NCBI RefSeq assembly: GCF_004210375.1 | Contig: NC_134834.1 | Span: 161,095,290-161,159,289, forward strand | Direction of reading: 5' to 3' | Source of the DNA: Tachypleus tridentatus | Lineage: Eukaryota; Arthropoda; Merostomata; Xiphosura; Limulidae | Length of the DNA: 64,000 nt | Shown here: positions 20,136 through 31,957 of the stretch, piece by piece | Layout: the number at the start of each line of letters is the position of its first letter | How positions within the stretch are numbered: position 1 is the first letter of the stretch | Program-made: the position numbers and the translations under genes | Notes under the pieces: generated by a model | Seen by the model: the letters and a program-made list of their open reading frames with translations, nothing else | Told to the model about the DNA's origin: nothing | Database searches by the model: none

Positions 20136-21592
20136 CGCTGCTAGCCAAAATCTTAAGGCCAATGAACATAAAGAAAAAATATGCATTTTGCGTTGTTAGA
20201 CTCAACCACTTATTTGAGTAGAGCTTCGAAAGATGGAAATAAGAAAAGGAAAAAAAACAACATTTTTAGCATTTAATAGGGAAAATGTGAACACTATGAA
20301 ATAAGCCTAAATACTAGCTGGTCAAATGTTTAAGACCATACCAAAAAGAAGTCCTAAACAGGATAGGAAATGCCCAACAAGAGGTCTCAGTAGTGAATTG
20401 CACGGCTGTCATTGCGAATAACTTCAAACATTCGCTTTGGCATGATTGACAGAAACGTTTGCAGAAGGCTGACTGGAATGTTATTCCAAGTGGTGAAGAT
20501 GACTTTACGAAAATCATGCACTGTTTGAAATTGACGTTCATTTCTATAGACTTCCTTTGCCATCCACCCCAAACATTTTCATTGGGGTTCAGTTTGGACG
20601 AACACGCTGAATGGTCCAAAAGAAACGCGTTATTCGCCATGAAAAAATCCTTTGTCCTGCGGGTATTGTGGATTTCAACGTTGTCCTGCTGAAAGATCCA
20701 GTCATTTTTACACAAGCGAGGGTATTCAGTCAATAATGGTGACTGCCAATATCGCCAGCTGCTGTTTGACGCCCTTGTATAACCTGAAGCTCCATTGTTT
20801 CATGGAAGAAGAAAGAACCCCAGATCATGATGGAAGCTCCTTCACTGTGTCGTGTAGAAAATGTCTTCGGTGAGATATCCTTGTCGTGCCAATAACGTTT
20901 GAAGCCATCTGGACCACCCAGGTTAAATTTTTTTCTCATTAGAGAACAAAACATTTGTCCACTTTTCTACGTCCCATGTTTGGTGCTTCTCAGCAAAGTT
21001 TAAAAGAGCTGTTTTGTGGTGTGGAAGGAGGCGTGGCCTTTGAACACGTTTACGTTTTCTAAAGCCTTTCTCTTGTAAATGCCGTCTTATTGTTTTTGAG
21101 CTGCATTCTGCGTCCGATAGGGCCTTAATCTGGTTCTACGATTGGCTGGTGTTGTCTTGCCGGATAAACCGTCGAATCCCAGTGCTCAACGTAAGCGAAA
21201 TTTTTTTTGGTCGACCACTTGAAATTCTCGTTCCGGTCAAGGTCTTTTAAGATATTTGCAACAGTAGTTTTACTACGTTCAATCACACCAGCAATGGCAC
21301 GTTGAGAGAGACCTTGCTTTAGCAGCTTGACAGTTCTGCCACTTTCACACTATGTCAAGTTTTCAGCCTTTGCCATATATTTTCCTCAATGTAACACAGG
21401 AGATGTCAGTGGGAGATGTTGAGAACGCTAATGCTTGAACACAAATGATTAAATTTCGTTACGTGTTTACCTATTAACGCTTCGTTTGAGTATGGTAATA
21501 AAGTTGTGTTTTTTATTTTCCCTTTTATTATTTTCATCTTTCGAAGCTCTTCTCAAATGAGTGGTTGAGTCTAAAAACAGAACACAAAAAAT
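20136..21592 (-). mobile_element. Tc1/mariner-family transposon, inactive
   Basis: The left end is CGCTGCTAGCCAAAATCTTAAG, typical of Tc1-like termini. An inner inverted repeat pairs GACTCAACCACTTATTTGAG (about 20202) with CTCAAATGAGTGGTTGAGTC (about 21553). The outermost right end is lost near 21590. The minus-strand transposase is broken: a catalytic segment K-R-Y-W-H-D-K-D and I-M-I-W-G near 20900-20800, the second-Asp motif Q-Q-D-N-V-E-I-H near 20690, and the Glu motif L-N-P-N-E-N-V-W near 20590. The first catalytic site reads S-N-E-K instead of S-D-E-K, and next to it there is an extra A in a homopolymer. At least two frameshifts follow, so it is dead. Confidence 0.88.
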
Positions 21593-22099
21593 CACCTTCA
21601 CACGTTTTCGAACACTTCAAATCAAATAAAAACAATATAACCATAAAAACACCCAATTACTAAATAAAGAAACCAACATAAACAAACTCAAAATCAAAAA
21701 GCATTACTTATACAGCAACTCAAGCCCAAAATAAACATCAAACATCTAAGCACGCCCTCTACATTCCTTCTCTCAATTACACAACTCTCTTCACACATGT
21801 GGTCAGCTATCAGTCACTTACCTCTTTCTTTCTTTGTGAGCTTGACGACGATCGAAGAAGGTCGAAACGTTGTTCGCTTCTCTTCTTATAAGTTTTCTTA
21901 ACACATACAAGCAGTTTTTAAATATATACATTTGTGTATCAGATCTCTGGATTCTATCAGAACATGACGTGTATAAAATTCAACTTGGTACGTATTATTC
22001 TTTATCCTTGACGAGTCTCCTCTTTATTACGTTACTTACTTTACGTATTACTGATTCAAATCAGTACAAATATGAATTTGAAAATAGAAGATAAATAAA
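21593..22099. other. Possible retroelement 3' tail
   Basis: The segment CGACGATCGAAGAAGGTCG followed by AAACGTTGTTCGCTTC (21845-21880) resembles 3'-terminal sequence I associate with Penelope-like or related retroelements of invertebrates. The A/C-rich stretch 21600-21770 is unusual for this window. No reverse transcriptase is present. Weak call from memory of the motif. Confidence 0.25.
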
Positions 22100-22475
22100 T
22101 GTTAATACGTATTAAATTTATGATATTTTGTAACAAGTTTGAAAGAAACAATGTTCTTTTTTAAGACAAATAAATTTTAATACAAAAATTATAACTTATG
22201 AAAACCGTTATCACTAAGAGTTATTACAAATGATGGATTATATACAACAGTTTTATAAACTTGTAGACGTTAATAGTGCTACTCCTCGTTTAAGCTATTT
22301 AGTTTGATAGGCTGCACATCCTTACAAGCTGAATTTTTCCGCCGAATATATTTAACATTTTCGAAGTAATAATAATGTAAAAGTTGATTAACTGAAGTTA
22401 AACTGTTTGTAATGTTAAAAATCTATAAATGCTGCTAGCCAAATTGTGTAGTTTTCCGATTAGTTAGGGCTAATC
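22100..22475. repeat. Segment duplicated in inverted orientation at 52650-53010
   Basis: About 370 bp, including GATAGGCTGCACATCC and GCCGAATATATTTAAC, recurs reverse-complemented at 52650-53010 with very few differences. It belongs to the same inverted duplication as the receptor gene, in matching order. Confidence 0.85.
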
Positions 22476-23790
22476 ACAGTTCTAATATTGCATTCTGATG
22501 GTAAGTGACTAACAACATTCTTCACGTAATACTGTCTCTCGGTTTTTATATGAATCAAGCGCGTCGTTCGAAGTTTCAAGAATGTTCTAGTGCGATTTCG
22601 TAAAAGAAATTTTGTGTATTACTCTCAAGAAATTTCTACAAATTTCTGGGAAAGGCTGATTTAAAGAAAAATACAAATACCAATCAAATTAAAGTATTTT
22701 TGCTTTTAAATTTCTTCTTTCCCACTATTTTATGATTGGTTATGTTAAAATAGTTTTAAAATATAGATGAAGTTTCTATTTTTGCTACAATTACGACCAA
22801 AATAAATAAGATCATAGATGTTTTTTTTAAGAATGACTCCACTGACACAGTTTTATGAACATATAATTTTATGTGTATCTTTTTGTTCTATCTAATACAA
22901 AGTTAGTTTTCAGCTATAAGTGAAATGTGGGTGTACTGTTAGAATTCCATTACCATTTGACCTTCCTTCAAGCCTTCTTTTGTTAATCATTTCATCTGTG
23001 ATTATTAAAAACTTTAGTAACAATTATTTGGTGCTTGTTAAAACAAAACAGATCTGATTATCCGTTACACAGATATTTGTGTGTTCAACGTGTTTTATAT
23101 GTTTTTACAGCAGTTTCTTAACTTTATATTTGTGATTAAGATTAGAAAAAAAGGATTGGTACAGTTTTCCATGATGATAATCGCTTCCTGTAGGCGAACT
23201 GTTGGTGTGACGTTTAAACTTAACAACATTTACGAGTTTAAAAACACCTGATAGCAACAAATATTTTTAAATCTTCCATATTAAAAAAAGTTGTATCCAT
23301 CTTAATACAAAAAAACTGTTTTCCTTCCTTGTTATAACCACGGCAGCCTGAGTCACCTAGCAGGAAACATACAGAGCAATGGACTAATAAAATGGACAAT
23401 TTTGTCAAACAGTTGACATTGATGGTGTCTGTTTGCAATATAACACATTCACACAGCTGAACAGGGCAGATATCCATTGGCATCTAATGGGTTTATCTTT
23501 ACTATTTTCGAAAGAGCTGATATCCTACAAAGCTATGTGTAAGAGATGTAAGACCTGTGGGCATCAAATAATATTACTGTTTCCGGAGGTGTTCAGATTC
23601 GTATGCTGGAGTCATGTATATATTTGTATGGCTCTTATAATTGTGGTAAACTTTATATCCACAACTCATAAAACCCCCACAGATAAAGTATTTATACATC
23701 TTTGTAAAACAGATACGATCCGTCAGACACCTAGAGACTTTTGGAAGAAAACAGTAGCGTATTTTGGAAAGCACTAAATTTTCTATTGAA
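22476..23790. other. Intergenic, nothing recognised
   Basis: AT-rich. An open frame of 114 codons (23433-23777) is the longest non-transposon frame here. It shows no domain, signal peptide or repeated residue pattern, and I see no duplicate to test its conservation. This part is missing from the inverted duplicate. Confidence 0.3.
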
Positions 23791-24104
23791 TTTTTTTTTA
23801 ATTTCGCTCAAAACTACTTAATTGTTATCTGCGATAGATGTCCCTAATTTTGCAGTGTAAGACTAGAAGGAAGGCAGCTAGTCATCACCACTCGCCGCCA
23901 ACTCTTGGGTTACTCTTTTACCAACATTTTACCAAGATTGACCGTCATATTATAACGGTGGTACGGCTGAAAGGTTGAGCATGTTTGGTGTAACCGGGAT
24001 TCGAACCTCAGATTACGAGTCGAACACCTTATCCCACCTGGCCATGCTGAACCTTGAGTCGAACACCTTAACCCTCCTGGCCATGCCGGACCTTTTCTAT
24101 TGAA
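23779..24104 (-). repeat. Long-family SINE with 12-bp target duplication
   Basis: The body 23791-24092 runs in reverse complement, with its tRNA-like head at the right (GGGATTCGAACCTCAGATTA). The head is partly duplicated: GAGTCGAACACCTTA occurs twice. Flanking repeats TTTTCTATTGAA (23779-23790 and 24093-24104) are target duplications. Confidence 0.88.
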
Positions 24105-25834
24105 AAGACTAATGACTACTTTAAAAATTTAGTGGAGCTGTTACGTTACTTTGTGTTTTCAGCCTTTTACAGGTTTTCTTTCATTTTCTTCAATAGTGTG
24201 ATTAAGTTTTCTCTTACATATATCGTCTAGTTAAATTTAAATCATTTTTTATCGTTACTAACTTTAATTGTCCTGTGGTCTTTATTTTTTATAACTTTAA
24301 TCACCAAAGTATAAATTTCTATAATTATATCTCTTCTTGCTGTAGTGTACATTAGAATTTTGTCTCTATAATCTCACTGGCAAGGACTCGAATGCACTTT
24401 TATCTTTTCACCAAAAAACACTAACATCTGTACAGTTTATCAAAGTACATGTTTTGTCTTTATTGATGGTAAAAACATTGCATATATTCACTTCTTTATT
24501 GATGAATTTACTGTTGCTTACTTCTCATCCGACTTGTATTCCTGATGATAAAAAAATAATGGTAATTTAAATTACGATGATTTTCAAAACCAAGTGTAGA
24601 TGTTTCTCAAGACCGTTAATAGTGTAGTGTCACATATTTTACTGTACACATTATTAACAACACATTGACTATATATAGTTTGATTCGAATTTTAGCATAA
24701 AAGGCAACTGTATTTTTATCTGCACATTTTGTTTTTCATATTTTAACTGTCTGAAAGAAGGAACGTGCCAGTAGTTACATCGTAAAACTGAGCTTTGTTT
24801 GTGTGGAATTTTACCCGTTTAGGTTGTGGTGACCTTCGATTTTGGTTTTTAAACGTTGTAGTTGTTACTGTGTGTTTTCTTTGTTAAGTGGATTATTTTC
24901 ATTTTTCTATAATCGACATCACGGGAAACAGATGCAGTTTCGGTTTGTTTTGTGTTACACAGTTGCCATGACAACTTTAGACGAAACGTTAAAAATTCTG
25001 ATGTCTGTCATACCTCATCTTTATCTCGCATGCTGAATACCGCAGTATATTTAGAATCTGAGAACGTAGAGAATCAAAGTAATTTTATTTATTAAATAAG
25101 TTATTTACACGCGTGCAGAATTAAACATTGAACAGCTCTGTATATATTATGCTTTAATTAAGATAATTTTGAATCTGTCAAGGATTGTTGCGTGTAAGTA
25201 TAGTGGAATGTCTTGATCCAGAGACCAAATCACTCTTAACTTAAATACCCTTGGTTGATTTTTGTGTAGACTAAGAATAAGGACAAGTTTCATGTGAAGT
25301 TGATTTCCCAATAATATCTACAAATAAGGAAAACATAATTTAGATTTTATCATGAGAAAACTGTTTGGATTAGCTTAAAATTAACCGAGAACTTGGAAAA
25401 AAATATAATTTGTATTTTGTAAAAGACAGTATTATAAATAATGTACATTCATTTGTTAGTAAGACGATGGTGACTGTTAACTTTATTAATTAATTTAATT
25501 AAGATCGAAATATTGGAACAATCAACAGATGTTCATGAAAACACATAACTATGATTAATGTGTTAAATATATTACAAGTAGAAATAAGTAATTCGTCTTA
25601 GAGCGAGAATATGAAGTTTATTAATCATACCGACTAATTTGTTTTATATTTATTGTTTTTATAATGTCAAACCTGAGATATTTTTAGAAATAATGAAACC
25701 AATTTAGAAGAGGACTTTATTGACTGTGAAGAATTTTGTAGAGTTTTGTGTTGTTGTTTTTTTTTAACATTGTCTGGAGAAGTACTCTGATCTATATATT
25801 ATGTTTGTAATTAATCGCAAAGCTACAAAATTCG
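24105..25834. other. Intergenic, nothing recognised
   Basis: AT-rich sequence with no supported gene. The 64-codon frame at 24842 has no domain evidence. Missing from the inverted duplicate. Confidence 0.35.
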
Positions 25835-25930
25835 GTATTTGTTCTCAGCCCACCATGGATATCAAACCCTGCTCACTATAGTTGTAAATCCCGAATGCAT
25901 ACCGCTGTGTCACAGAGGGGTCTACTCGAG
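25835..25930 (-). repeat. Short-family SINE, minus copy
   Basis: The segment TTCTCAGCCCACCATGGATA followed by AACCCTG and GTTGTAAATCCCGAATGCAT is the reverse complement of the short family head and B-box. The open frame that starts at 25839 is this SINE read as protein and is not a gene. Confidence 0.65.
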
Positions 25931-26244
25931 CTACCCAATTTGTATCACTTATTTATTTCATCTTCAACTTAAGTTAAACTTTAAAAAAATTCAAAACCAC
26001 AAGTGCAGTGGCATGTTGTCAACTGCACATTAGTTCTTTAAGTCATGTGTTGTTTGAATTTCAATTTTTAAAAGAATATTTTAAATTATTAAACATATAA
26101 ATTTATAAATTACTAAGTAATATTAGCGTGGCAATATGTATTTATAACAACTCACATTTTCCCTTAGTCTGCAATATTAAAAGTAAATACTAAATTGAAA
26201 TACTGTTTTGATCTTCTGCAATAGTGGTGACGAAAGCCCTTTTA
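25931..26244. other. Intergenic, nothing recognised
   Basis: Short AT-rich stretch between a SINE and the duplicated segment at 26245. Confidence 0.35.
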
Positions 26245-26352
26245 ATTGTGAAAACTACTTTCGAATAATAAAACCAGTTATATTATTGTAATGTAGTCTA
26301 GTAAGGTGTATCCTTAGGAAAACCGAGCTGAAACCCTTTTACATACTATATA
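26245..26352. repeat. Outer edge of the inverted duplication
   Basis: About 100 bp (GTGAAAACTACTTTCGAATA to CCTTAGGAAAACCGAGC) recurs reverse-complemented at 52540-52648, directly next to the copy of 22100-22475. The duplicate therefore lacks about 3.8 kb between these two pieces. Confidence 0.85.
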
Positions 26353-26769
26353 GCTATAGTTATTACATAGCAAAATACTTATGTTATATAACTGAGAGAG
26401 ATCTTGTGAAACTAACTGTGTCTAGGTGATTAATTTAATTAGTAGAGTGTGTTGTTAAAGCTAGTAAATAGGAGTTAAAGATACCAGCTGGTTTACTTCT
26501 GTATTGTTTATAAAGATTTGTATAGGTTGAATTAACTAGTTTCATTCTTGTTTTATAGTTTCAAAAGGTGAGTAACGATCTTTTAAAGTAAGTTACTTTG
26601 GGATTAAATAAAACTTAATTTACTTAAGTGGAATAAGTCAGATTTTATACTTTATTATCAATATCTAATATAAAAATGCAAGAAATGTCGTACTTATTTA
26701 ATTAACATTTTTACGATGTTAAATCAAGATATCGTTAGGTTTAAAGAATTACACATTTTTCTGTTATTA

Positions 26770-26990
26770 ATAACTGATATTTTCATTTTTCTCTCGGTTT
26801 CATGTAATCGATACAGTACATAAATCGGTTTTAAATACGACTCTCTCTCTTAAGGTTCAACTGAAGTGGTTCTTAAGCGCCATTCCTCTGGGCTTCAAAA
26901 CCTGAAGCTGTGAGATATCTTTGGTGGACGGTAAAGCTAGCTCTTATTTCGATGTTTTATTGCTCTGTGGAAAGATACATGTTATGTTCC
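26770..26990 (+). pseudogene. Third, degenerate copy of the receptor transmembrane exon
   Basis: This stretch aligns with 14090-14290: both have TTTTAAATACGACTCTCT, then a CTTAAG acceptor region, CTGAAGTGGTT (GAATTGAAGTGGTT in copy 1) and CTTCAAAA, and end with GCTCTGTGG against GCTTTGTGG. Read in the frame of exon 4 it starts S-T-E-V-V and then has three stops, and the donor GTAAGT has become AAAGAT. It is a dead exon fragment. I did not find neighbouring exons of a third gene copy. Confidence 0.6.
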
Positions 26991-27704
26991 AGTTCTTGAT
27001 ATTTAAAGTATGTGGAACAGGAATTAATCATTTTATCATACAGTTGTGGGAGAGTATCTGACCTCAATACCGACTATCTTTTAATTGAATAGCAGGGTTA
27101 GGTGTTCAATTGTATCTCTCCCACATTTCAAAATGTCAAGTATGCTCAATGCTTTTTTTGGGAAGTTCAAATGTCAGTACGTTTAATTAACCTTACGAAT
27201 AAAACCAAACAAGATTTTCAGTTATAGCTAGCACTACCTACCGACATTCTATATAATGATTAAACATGTTTTTCCTCACAGTAACTATTATTTACTAAAT
27301 TTTTGTGTGAAGATTTATCAAGTATTTATCGTAAGTGAATAAAATGATAAAAAATACATTGCTTTAGATTTAATATACAAGAAACTGAAAGAAAAAAACA
27401 CTTTTTTGTTTCTCATTTTATTGAACAGCAGTGTTATTTATATTACTTACCTAAATGCTTCATTAAAGTTTGGTTTGTGTGCCCAAACTGCTGTTAGAAA
27501 TATCTTTCTTCATGTGAGATACTATATTCATGTACCTTCTTTCATACGAGATATTATGTTGATACATCTGATTTCAGGCTAGGTATTAATTTAAGACCTT
27601 CGACTATTTATGAGGTACTATTTTGATACATCCGCCTTCATATGAGATACTATATTTGATGGTGTGAAATAATGAAATATTATGACTGAATACACTTAGC
27701 TAAG
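26991..27704. other. Intergenic, nothing recognised
   Basis: AT-rich. A loose repetition of a GAGATACTATATT-like motif occurs at 27510-27655 (three or four times with drift), perhaps a decayed minisatellite. Confidence 0.35.
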
Positions 27705-28029
27705 GAATAGAGGCAATTATTTATTGCTTAAGCATGAGAGTACTGTTAAACTTATATCTGTAGGTAGATTCAGTTTAAATAAATAAAGGCGCAACCCAAT
27801 ATCTCTAGCTTATGTAATAACGTGAGAGAAAGACCTCGACAGAGAATAAAGAGAGAAACTTATTTCCTGTTAAAGGAAAAATGTTAGGCTCGGTGTGATT
27901 TAATGATTAGGATGTTATATTTTGTATCAGAGGGTCTATGTTGGTATCTGATGACAAACAAGCAAACAATTTATTACACATCGCATTTAAGAGCTACAAG
28001 TGTATTATTGTGTGTGATTCTTTTTCCTT

Positions 28030-28277
28030 TTTTTTTAATTTCGCGTAAAAGTACATGGGGACTATCTGTGCTAGTCGTCCCAAATTTAGTAGTATACGAC
28101 TACAGGGAAGGCAGTTACTCATCACCTCCCACCGCCAACACTTGTGCCAACGAATAGTTGGCCACATATTATAACGCTTCAAGATTGAAAGGGTAAGCAT
28201 GTTTGGTGGGACGGGGATTCGAACCCGCGATACTTAGATTACGAGTCGATCGCCTTAACCACCTAGTCAGGCCAGGA
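28030..28277 (-). repeat. Long-family SINE
   Basis: Reverse-complement SINE: AATTTCGCGTAAAAGTACAT at the left, GGGATTCGAACCCGCGATAC (B-box) near 28212, A-box at the right. The partner copy lies at 62790-63035. The open frames at 27903 and 27994 are by-products of it. Confidence 0.85.
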
Positions 28278-28879
28278 CCACTTGGGATACCACAATTGAT
28301 AGTGGAGGAAGCTATATACTGACTGTCTGCCTTCCCTCGTGGAAAGTTTCAGTTTTAAGATAACGTAAATTAAACACTAATTCCTGCAATCTAATCTTTA
28401 TTGATATATATATTTGACTCTTGAACTACTCTTGTTTGACTGTCACTCTTATAGCATGCCAACACAGCACCAAAGTGCAGGGCATTATTTCGTTTAGTAG
28501 TAACTGGACTTAACCAAGAACCCTCAGTCCCATAGTCTGGATTACTGGTAGTTCGCTTAAAGAAGTGAGCAATAGGCCGCAAATGCTTTTATTGTTTAAG
28601 CCCGTATTCCTCGCATTCGTGGGTTAAGTTTGTTGTTTTTCTGCATAATTCTCACTGTTTTCGTATGAATGACACACAGGTTGGTTCTTCGAAGAGTCCC
28701 CCCAAAATGGCCTCACTATCCTGTTGAAAGCTATGACGTGAAGCTCTGGAATCGCAGGTCAGTCTTGAAGTCCTGAGCTATGGGTACTTCACTCCCTAGG
28801 TTTTCTTGCATTTTGTTTTATACAGTATGACGTCTTCGGTATGAAGGGTCTGTAAGGAAGCGATATAATCCATATCGGG

Positions 28880-29065
28880 TAGTAAGACCTCAGAGATTGA
28901 TTGGTTGTTTTTAATTTAGCGATGACTATCTGTGTCACCAGTCCCTGACTTTGAAGTGATAGAGTAGAGGGAAAACAACTAATCAACACCAAACATCACC
29001 AACATTTGGGCTATTCGAAACGAACAAAATGTTAGATTCTCACGTTCTTATGATCATGTTCTTAT
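28880..29065 (-). repeat. Diverged SINE-like segment
   Basis: TTAGCGATGACTATCTGTGT, then GTAGAGGGAAAACAACTAAT and CATTTGGGCTATTC follow the order of the long SINE body in reverse complement, with many changes and no intact tRNA head. Old fragment. Confidence 0.5.
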
Positions 29066-29495
29066 TTAATTTGGGTCTTGTGTTTGAGAAGTGGAACTAG
29101 TAACCATGCTTCGTTCTTTCAGCTGTATGTGCGTCATAATAGTAACAGTCAATCCCACTTTTTCTTTAAGAAAAACTCTTCAGACGGTAAATGGTGTGGA
29201 CTGATTACCTTACCAATGTTTTTTGGTTCAAAATTACGGTCTGTTAAGCCTAAATCACTGGGTATCTCCAACATGGCAACTTATCGCATTATGCGCATAA
29301 TATATCAATTAATTGTACAAAGAAACTTATAATACGTGTATTGTTTTAATAATAATTTCATTGCTACTGTATATGACAATTTTTAATTGAGTTAAACAAT
29401 CAACTCCTGTAACCACTACAAAATTTACATGAGCAACGTCTTGACCCTACTGTTGTTACTGGCAACAGACTGTGATATTAATTATTGCGTTTTTA

Positions 29496-29762
29496 GGGCC
29501 TTGCATAGCCTGGGAATCAGTACATTTGACTCGTAATCTGTGGATCGCGGGTTTGGATCCACATCACCGAACATGATTACCCTTTTGGTCATGGAAGCTT
29601 TATAATATACGGCCAATTCAACAGTTCTTTTGTAAACGAGAAACCCCAAATTTGTCAGTGGATAATGTTGACTAGCTCCTTTCCAGTAATATATCACTGC
29701 TATATTAAGGACGTCTAGAAGAGATAGCTCTGTACTATCTTTGCGCGAATTTCGAATCACAC
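29496..29762 (+). repeat. Long-family SINE, old copy
   Basis: It begins GGGCCTTGCATAGCCTGGGA, with a recognisable B-box (GGGTTTGGATCC) and ends in GCGCGAATTTCGAATC. It has many substitutions against the 5491 copy. The 105-codon minus frame here (29482-29799) is a by-product. Confidence 0.8.
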
Positions 29763-30628
29763 AAAATTTTAGGTTTTGGGGTAAATTGCATGATTCCAAC
29801 GTCGTGTTTGCTCAAATAACAATATGAATTCAATAATTAAAAGTATATACACTCAGCTTCATTGTTATGACAAAATTTACAGCAATTTAAAGTCCCAATC
29901 TCAAATTCTCCGGTACAACTTATCAGAGTGATGTTTTTTGTTGAATGAAATGATCGACAGGTTCGACAAACGTAAAAGCACAAAAAGAAGTCTGAAAACA
30001 GGGAATGTCAAAACCTTAGTGATGTCTAAATATCATGAATTTATGGAAGGTGAAAGTACTAGTAACTTTGCAATCCACAGCTATTATTACATACTAACAT
30101 ATTAACATTAAATAGTATCAGTAAGATTAAAACACTAGTGTGATTAACAGCAATAAGAACTTTTCTATATTAACAAATCGCATCAACTGCTATATACCAA
30201 TAATAATGAGAGACAAAATATTTCCCAAAACGCCATTTGTATGTCCAGCCTGATACTATATGCAGTTTACATGATTTTTATCATAAAATATATATAGCAT
30301 GGGTATTAATGCAGAGGTTAGTGAAGCAAAGAAGGTTTTCCGATAATAAAAGAGTTGAAGAACCACTTCAAGCGAAGATATCCTTTGCCCTTATTCCTCT
30401 CTAAATGATACACTTCTTATGATTTAGTGTCTGAATTGGACTAAATACGACAAAAAAACCGGTAGTTAAAAGGTGTTTGAATTAAAACTTTTAATTATAA
30501 TTTCATTTATAAAAACAACACATGATTGCCCATATTATTACAGACGAGGCCTGTCGTTATCACTAGAGATCGTAAAGACAACAAGATTCGTAATGTTGTT
30601 TATGAATACAGATAACAGTACATAAAGC
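29763..30628. other. Intergenic, nothing recognised
   Basis: AT-rich, no supported gene or repeat family. Confidence 0.35.
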
Positions 30629-30656
30629 TATATATATATATATATATATATATATA
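30629..30656. repeat. (TA)n microsatellite
   Basis: About 13 TA dinucleotides directly in front of the SINE at 30664. Confidence 0.95.
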
Positions 30657-30663
30657 CGAGAAA

Positions 30664-30864
30664 TGGCCCGGCATGGCCAGGTGGGTTAAGGCGTTCGATT
30701 CATAATCCGAGGGTCGCGGGTTTGAATCCCCGTCGCACTAAACATGTTTGCCCTTTCAGCCGTGTGGTCGTTATAATATGACGGTCAATTCCACTATTCG
30801 TTGGTAAAAGAGTAGCCCAAAAGTTGGCGGTGGGTGGTGATGACTAGCTTCCTTCCCTCTAGTC
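30664..30864 (+). repeat. Long-family SINE, 5' part split by a hAT element
   Basis: It starts GGCCCGGCATGGCCAGG, has a full tRNA-like head and B-box, and runs into CCCTCTAGTC, where the hAT transposon is inserted. SINE sequence resumes at 33903 (CTCTAGTCTTACACTGCTAA). Beyond 33930 the SINE turns into a reversed tRNA-like head (to 34028), so the right part is itself rearranged. Confidence 0.9.
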
Positions 30865-31336
30865 CAGGGGTGTGCAACAGGCGGCCCGCGAGCCACAACC
30901 CGGCCCGCCAAGCCATTTAGTGTGGCCCTAGTTGTTGTAATCTAACCATGTGGCCTGATCTGTAATCCAACGCAAATGGAATATTTTTAAAGCATCGATC
31001 TACAGGATTCCCAGGCTTCGACTCGACAAACTTCTAAAATTATCTTTGCTAGAGAGGAGCAGGCCGAATTCGATTGGTCGGCCTCCTTAGGGCATGAATA
31101 GGTGACGTGCACTAGCACTATTGTCTACGACTCAACGTCATGTCCTGAACCTCGCCTTCGCCCGCTGGCGACAATTTTCCCTAACCTCTGCTGTCCGTCA
31201 TTCATTATTGGTGAAAATTTTATTACCTTTTACAGTTACTACAAGAGATTGAAGGTAAATTGATTATTATTTAGCATATTGTTGTGACTTTACTGAATTT
31301 ATTAAAATTTTGCTTTCAGATGCATCTGATTCTATG

Positions 31337-31790
31337 TACAGTGTGACCTCGTTATTCGCGGGGTTACGTTCTTTACCCTCCCGCGAATAGCGAAAACCGC
31401 GAATATTGGATGCAGTTTTAAAACGTATATGTATGCGATTATATACTATATGAAATGCTTCCCAAACACTAATGATACTTATACTCATTGATGCAGTAAT
31501 AATGTAGCAATATTGCATACTGTTATGTATTTCATTAAATTGTACCGTGCGTTACCGGGCTGTGCTTTGCCGTTTGCGTTGTTGGGGAAGCTGAGGCAGT
31601 CAGCCAATAGCAGTCAATCTTGTTTGGTGAAGACGACAATTGATAAAACGGCTTGATTGAGTAAATACAACAGAAATCTCCTCGAAAAGCCCTTTCAGTC
31701 TCTGTGACCTACGAAAACGCAGTTCGCGCATAACCCGCGAATATGCGGGGCCGCGAATGGCGAACCGCGAATAGGCGAGGTCACACTGTA
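31337..31790. mobile_element. Tigger/pogo-like MITE nested in hAT A
   Basis: A 450-bp element (31339-31788) with termini CAGTGTGACCTCG and CGAGGTCACACTG, longer imperfect inverted repeats rich in TTCGCGG, and TA on both sides. A TA target and CAGT-type ends fit pogo/Tigger elements. There is no transposase inside. It occupies the same position in hAT B, so it was inserted before the two copies separated. Confidence 0.8.
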
Positions 31791-31957
31791 TTTTGCTATT
31801 CTCAATTAATTTAAGTACCGGAAGGCTATGATCGGGATGCCAATTTAGAAACATGTGTTTCTGTCCATAAGAGGTTCCATGTGTAAATAAATTCTATGTT
31901 TTTTACTTTTGCTATTTTCGTGAGAATAATTTTTGTTTTGATTTCAGGGCTAGTAAA

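Larger units (their letters stand above)
27705..29250. repeat. Segment repeated directly at 62460-64000
   Basis: The whole stretch, including a minus-strand SINE, recurs in the same orientation after the N gap. Differences are few and many are one-base changes in homopolymers (C6 against C4 at about 28696, T5 against T4 at about 28635). It is closer to its partner than the inverted duplicate is, which suggests an allele or assembly duplicate. It probably continues beyond the window end. Confidence 0.9.

Noticed and set aside
23433-23777. 114-codon open frame as a gene
   Set aside because: No domain, splice site or conserved partner; an opposite-strand frame of similar quality overlaps it. 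Chance is likely.
30664-30740. tRNA-like sequence as a functional tRNA gene
   Set aside because: It is the promoter head of a dispersed SINE, always followed by the same SINE body, and the cloverleaf is not convincingly complete.
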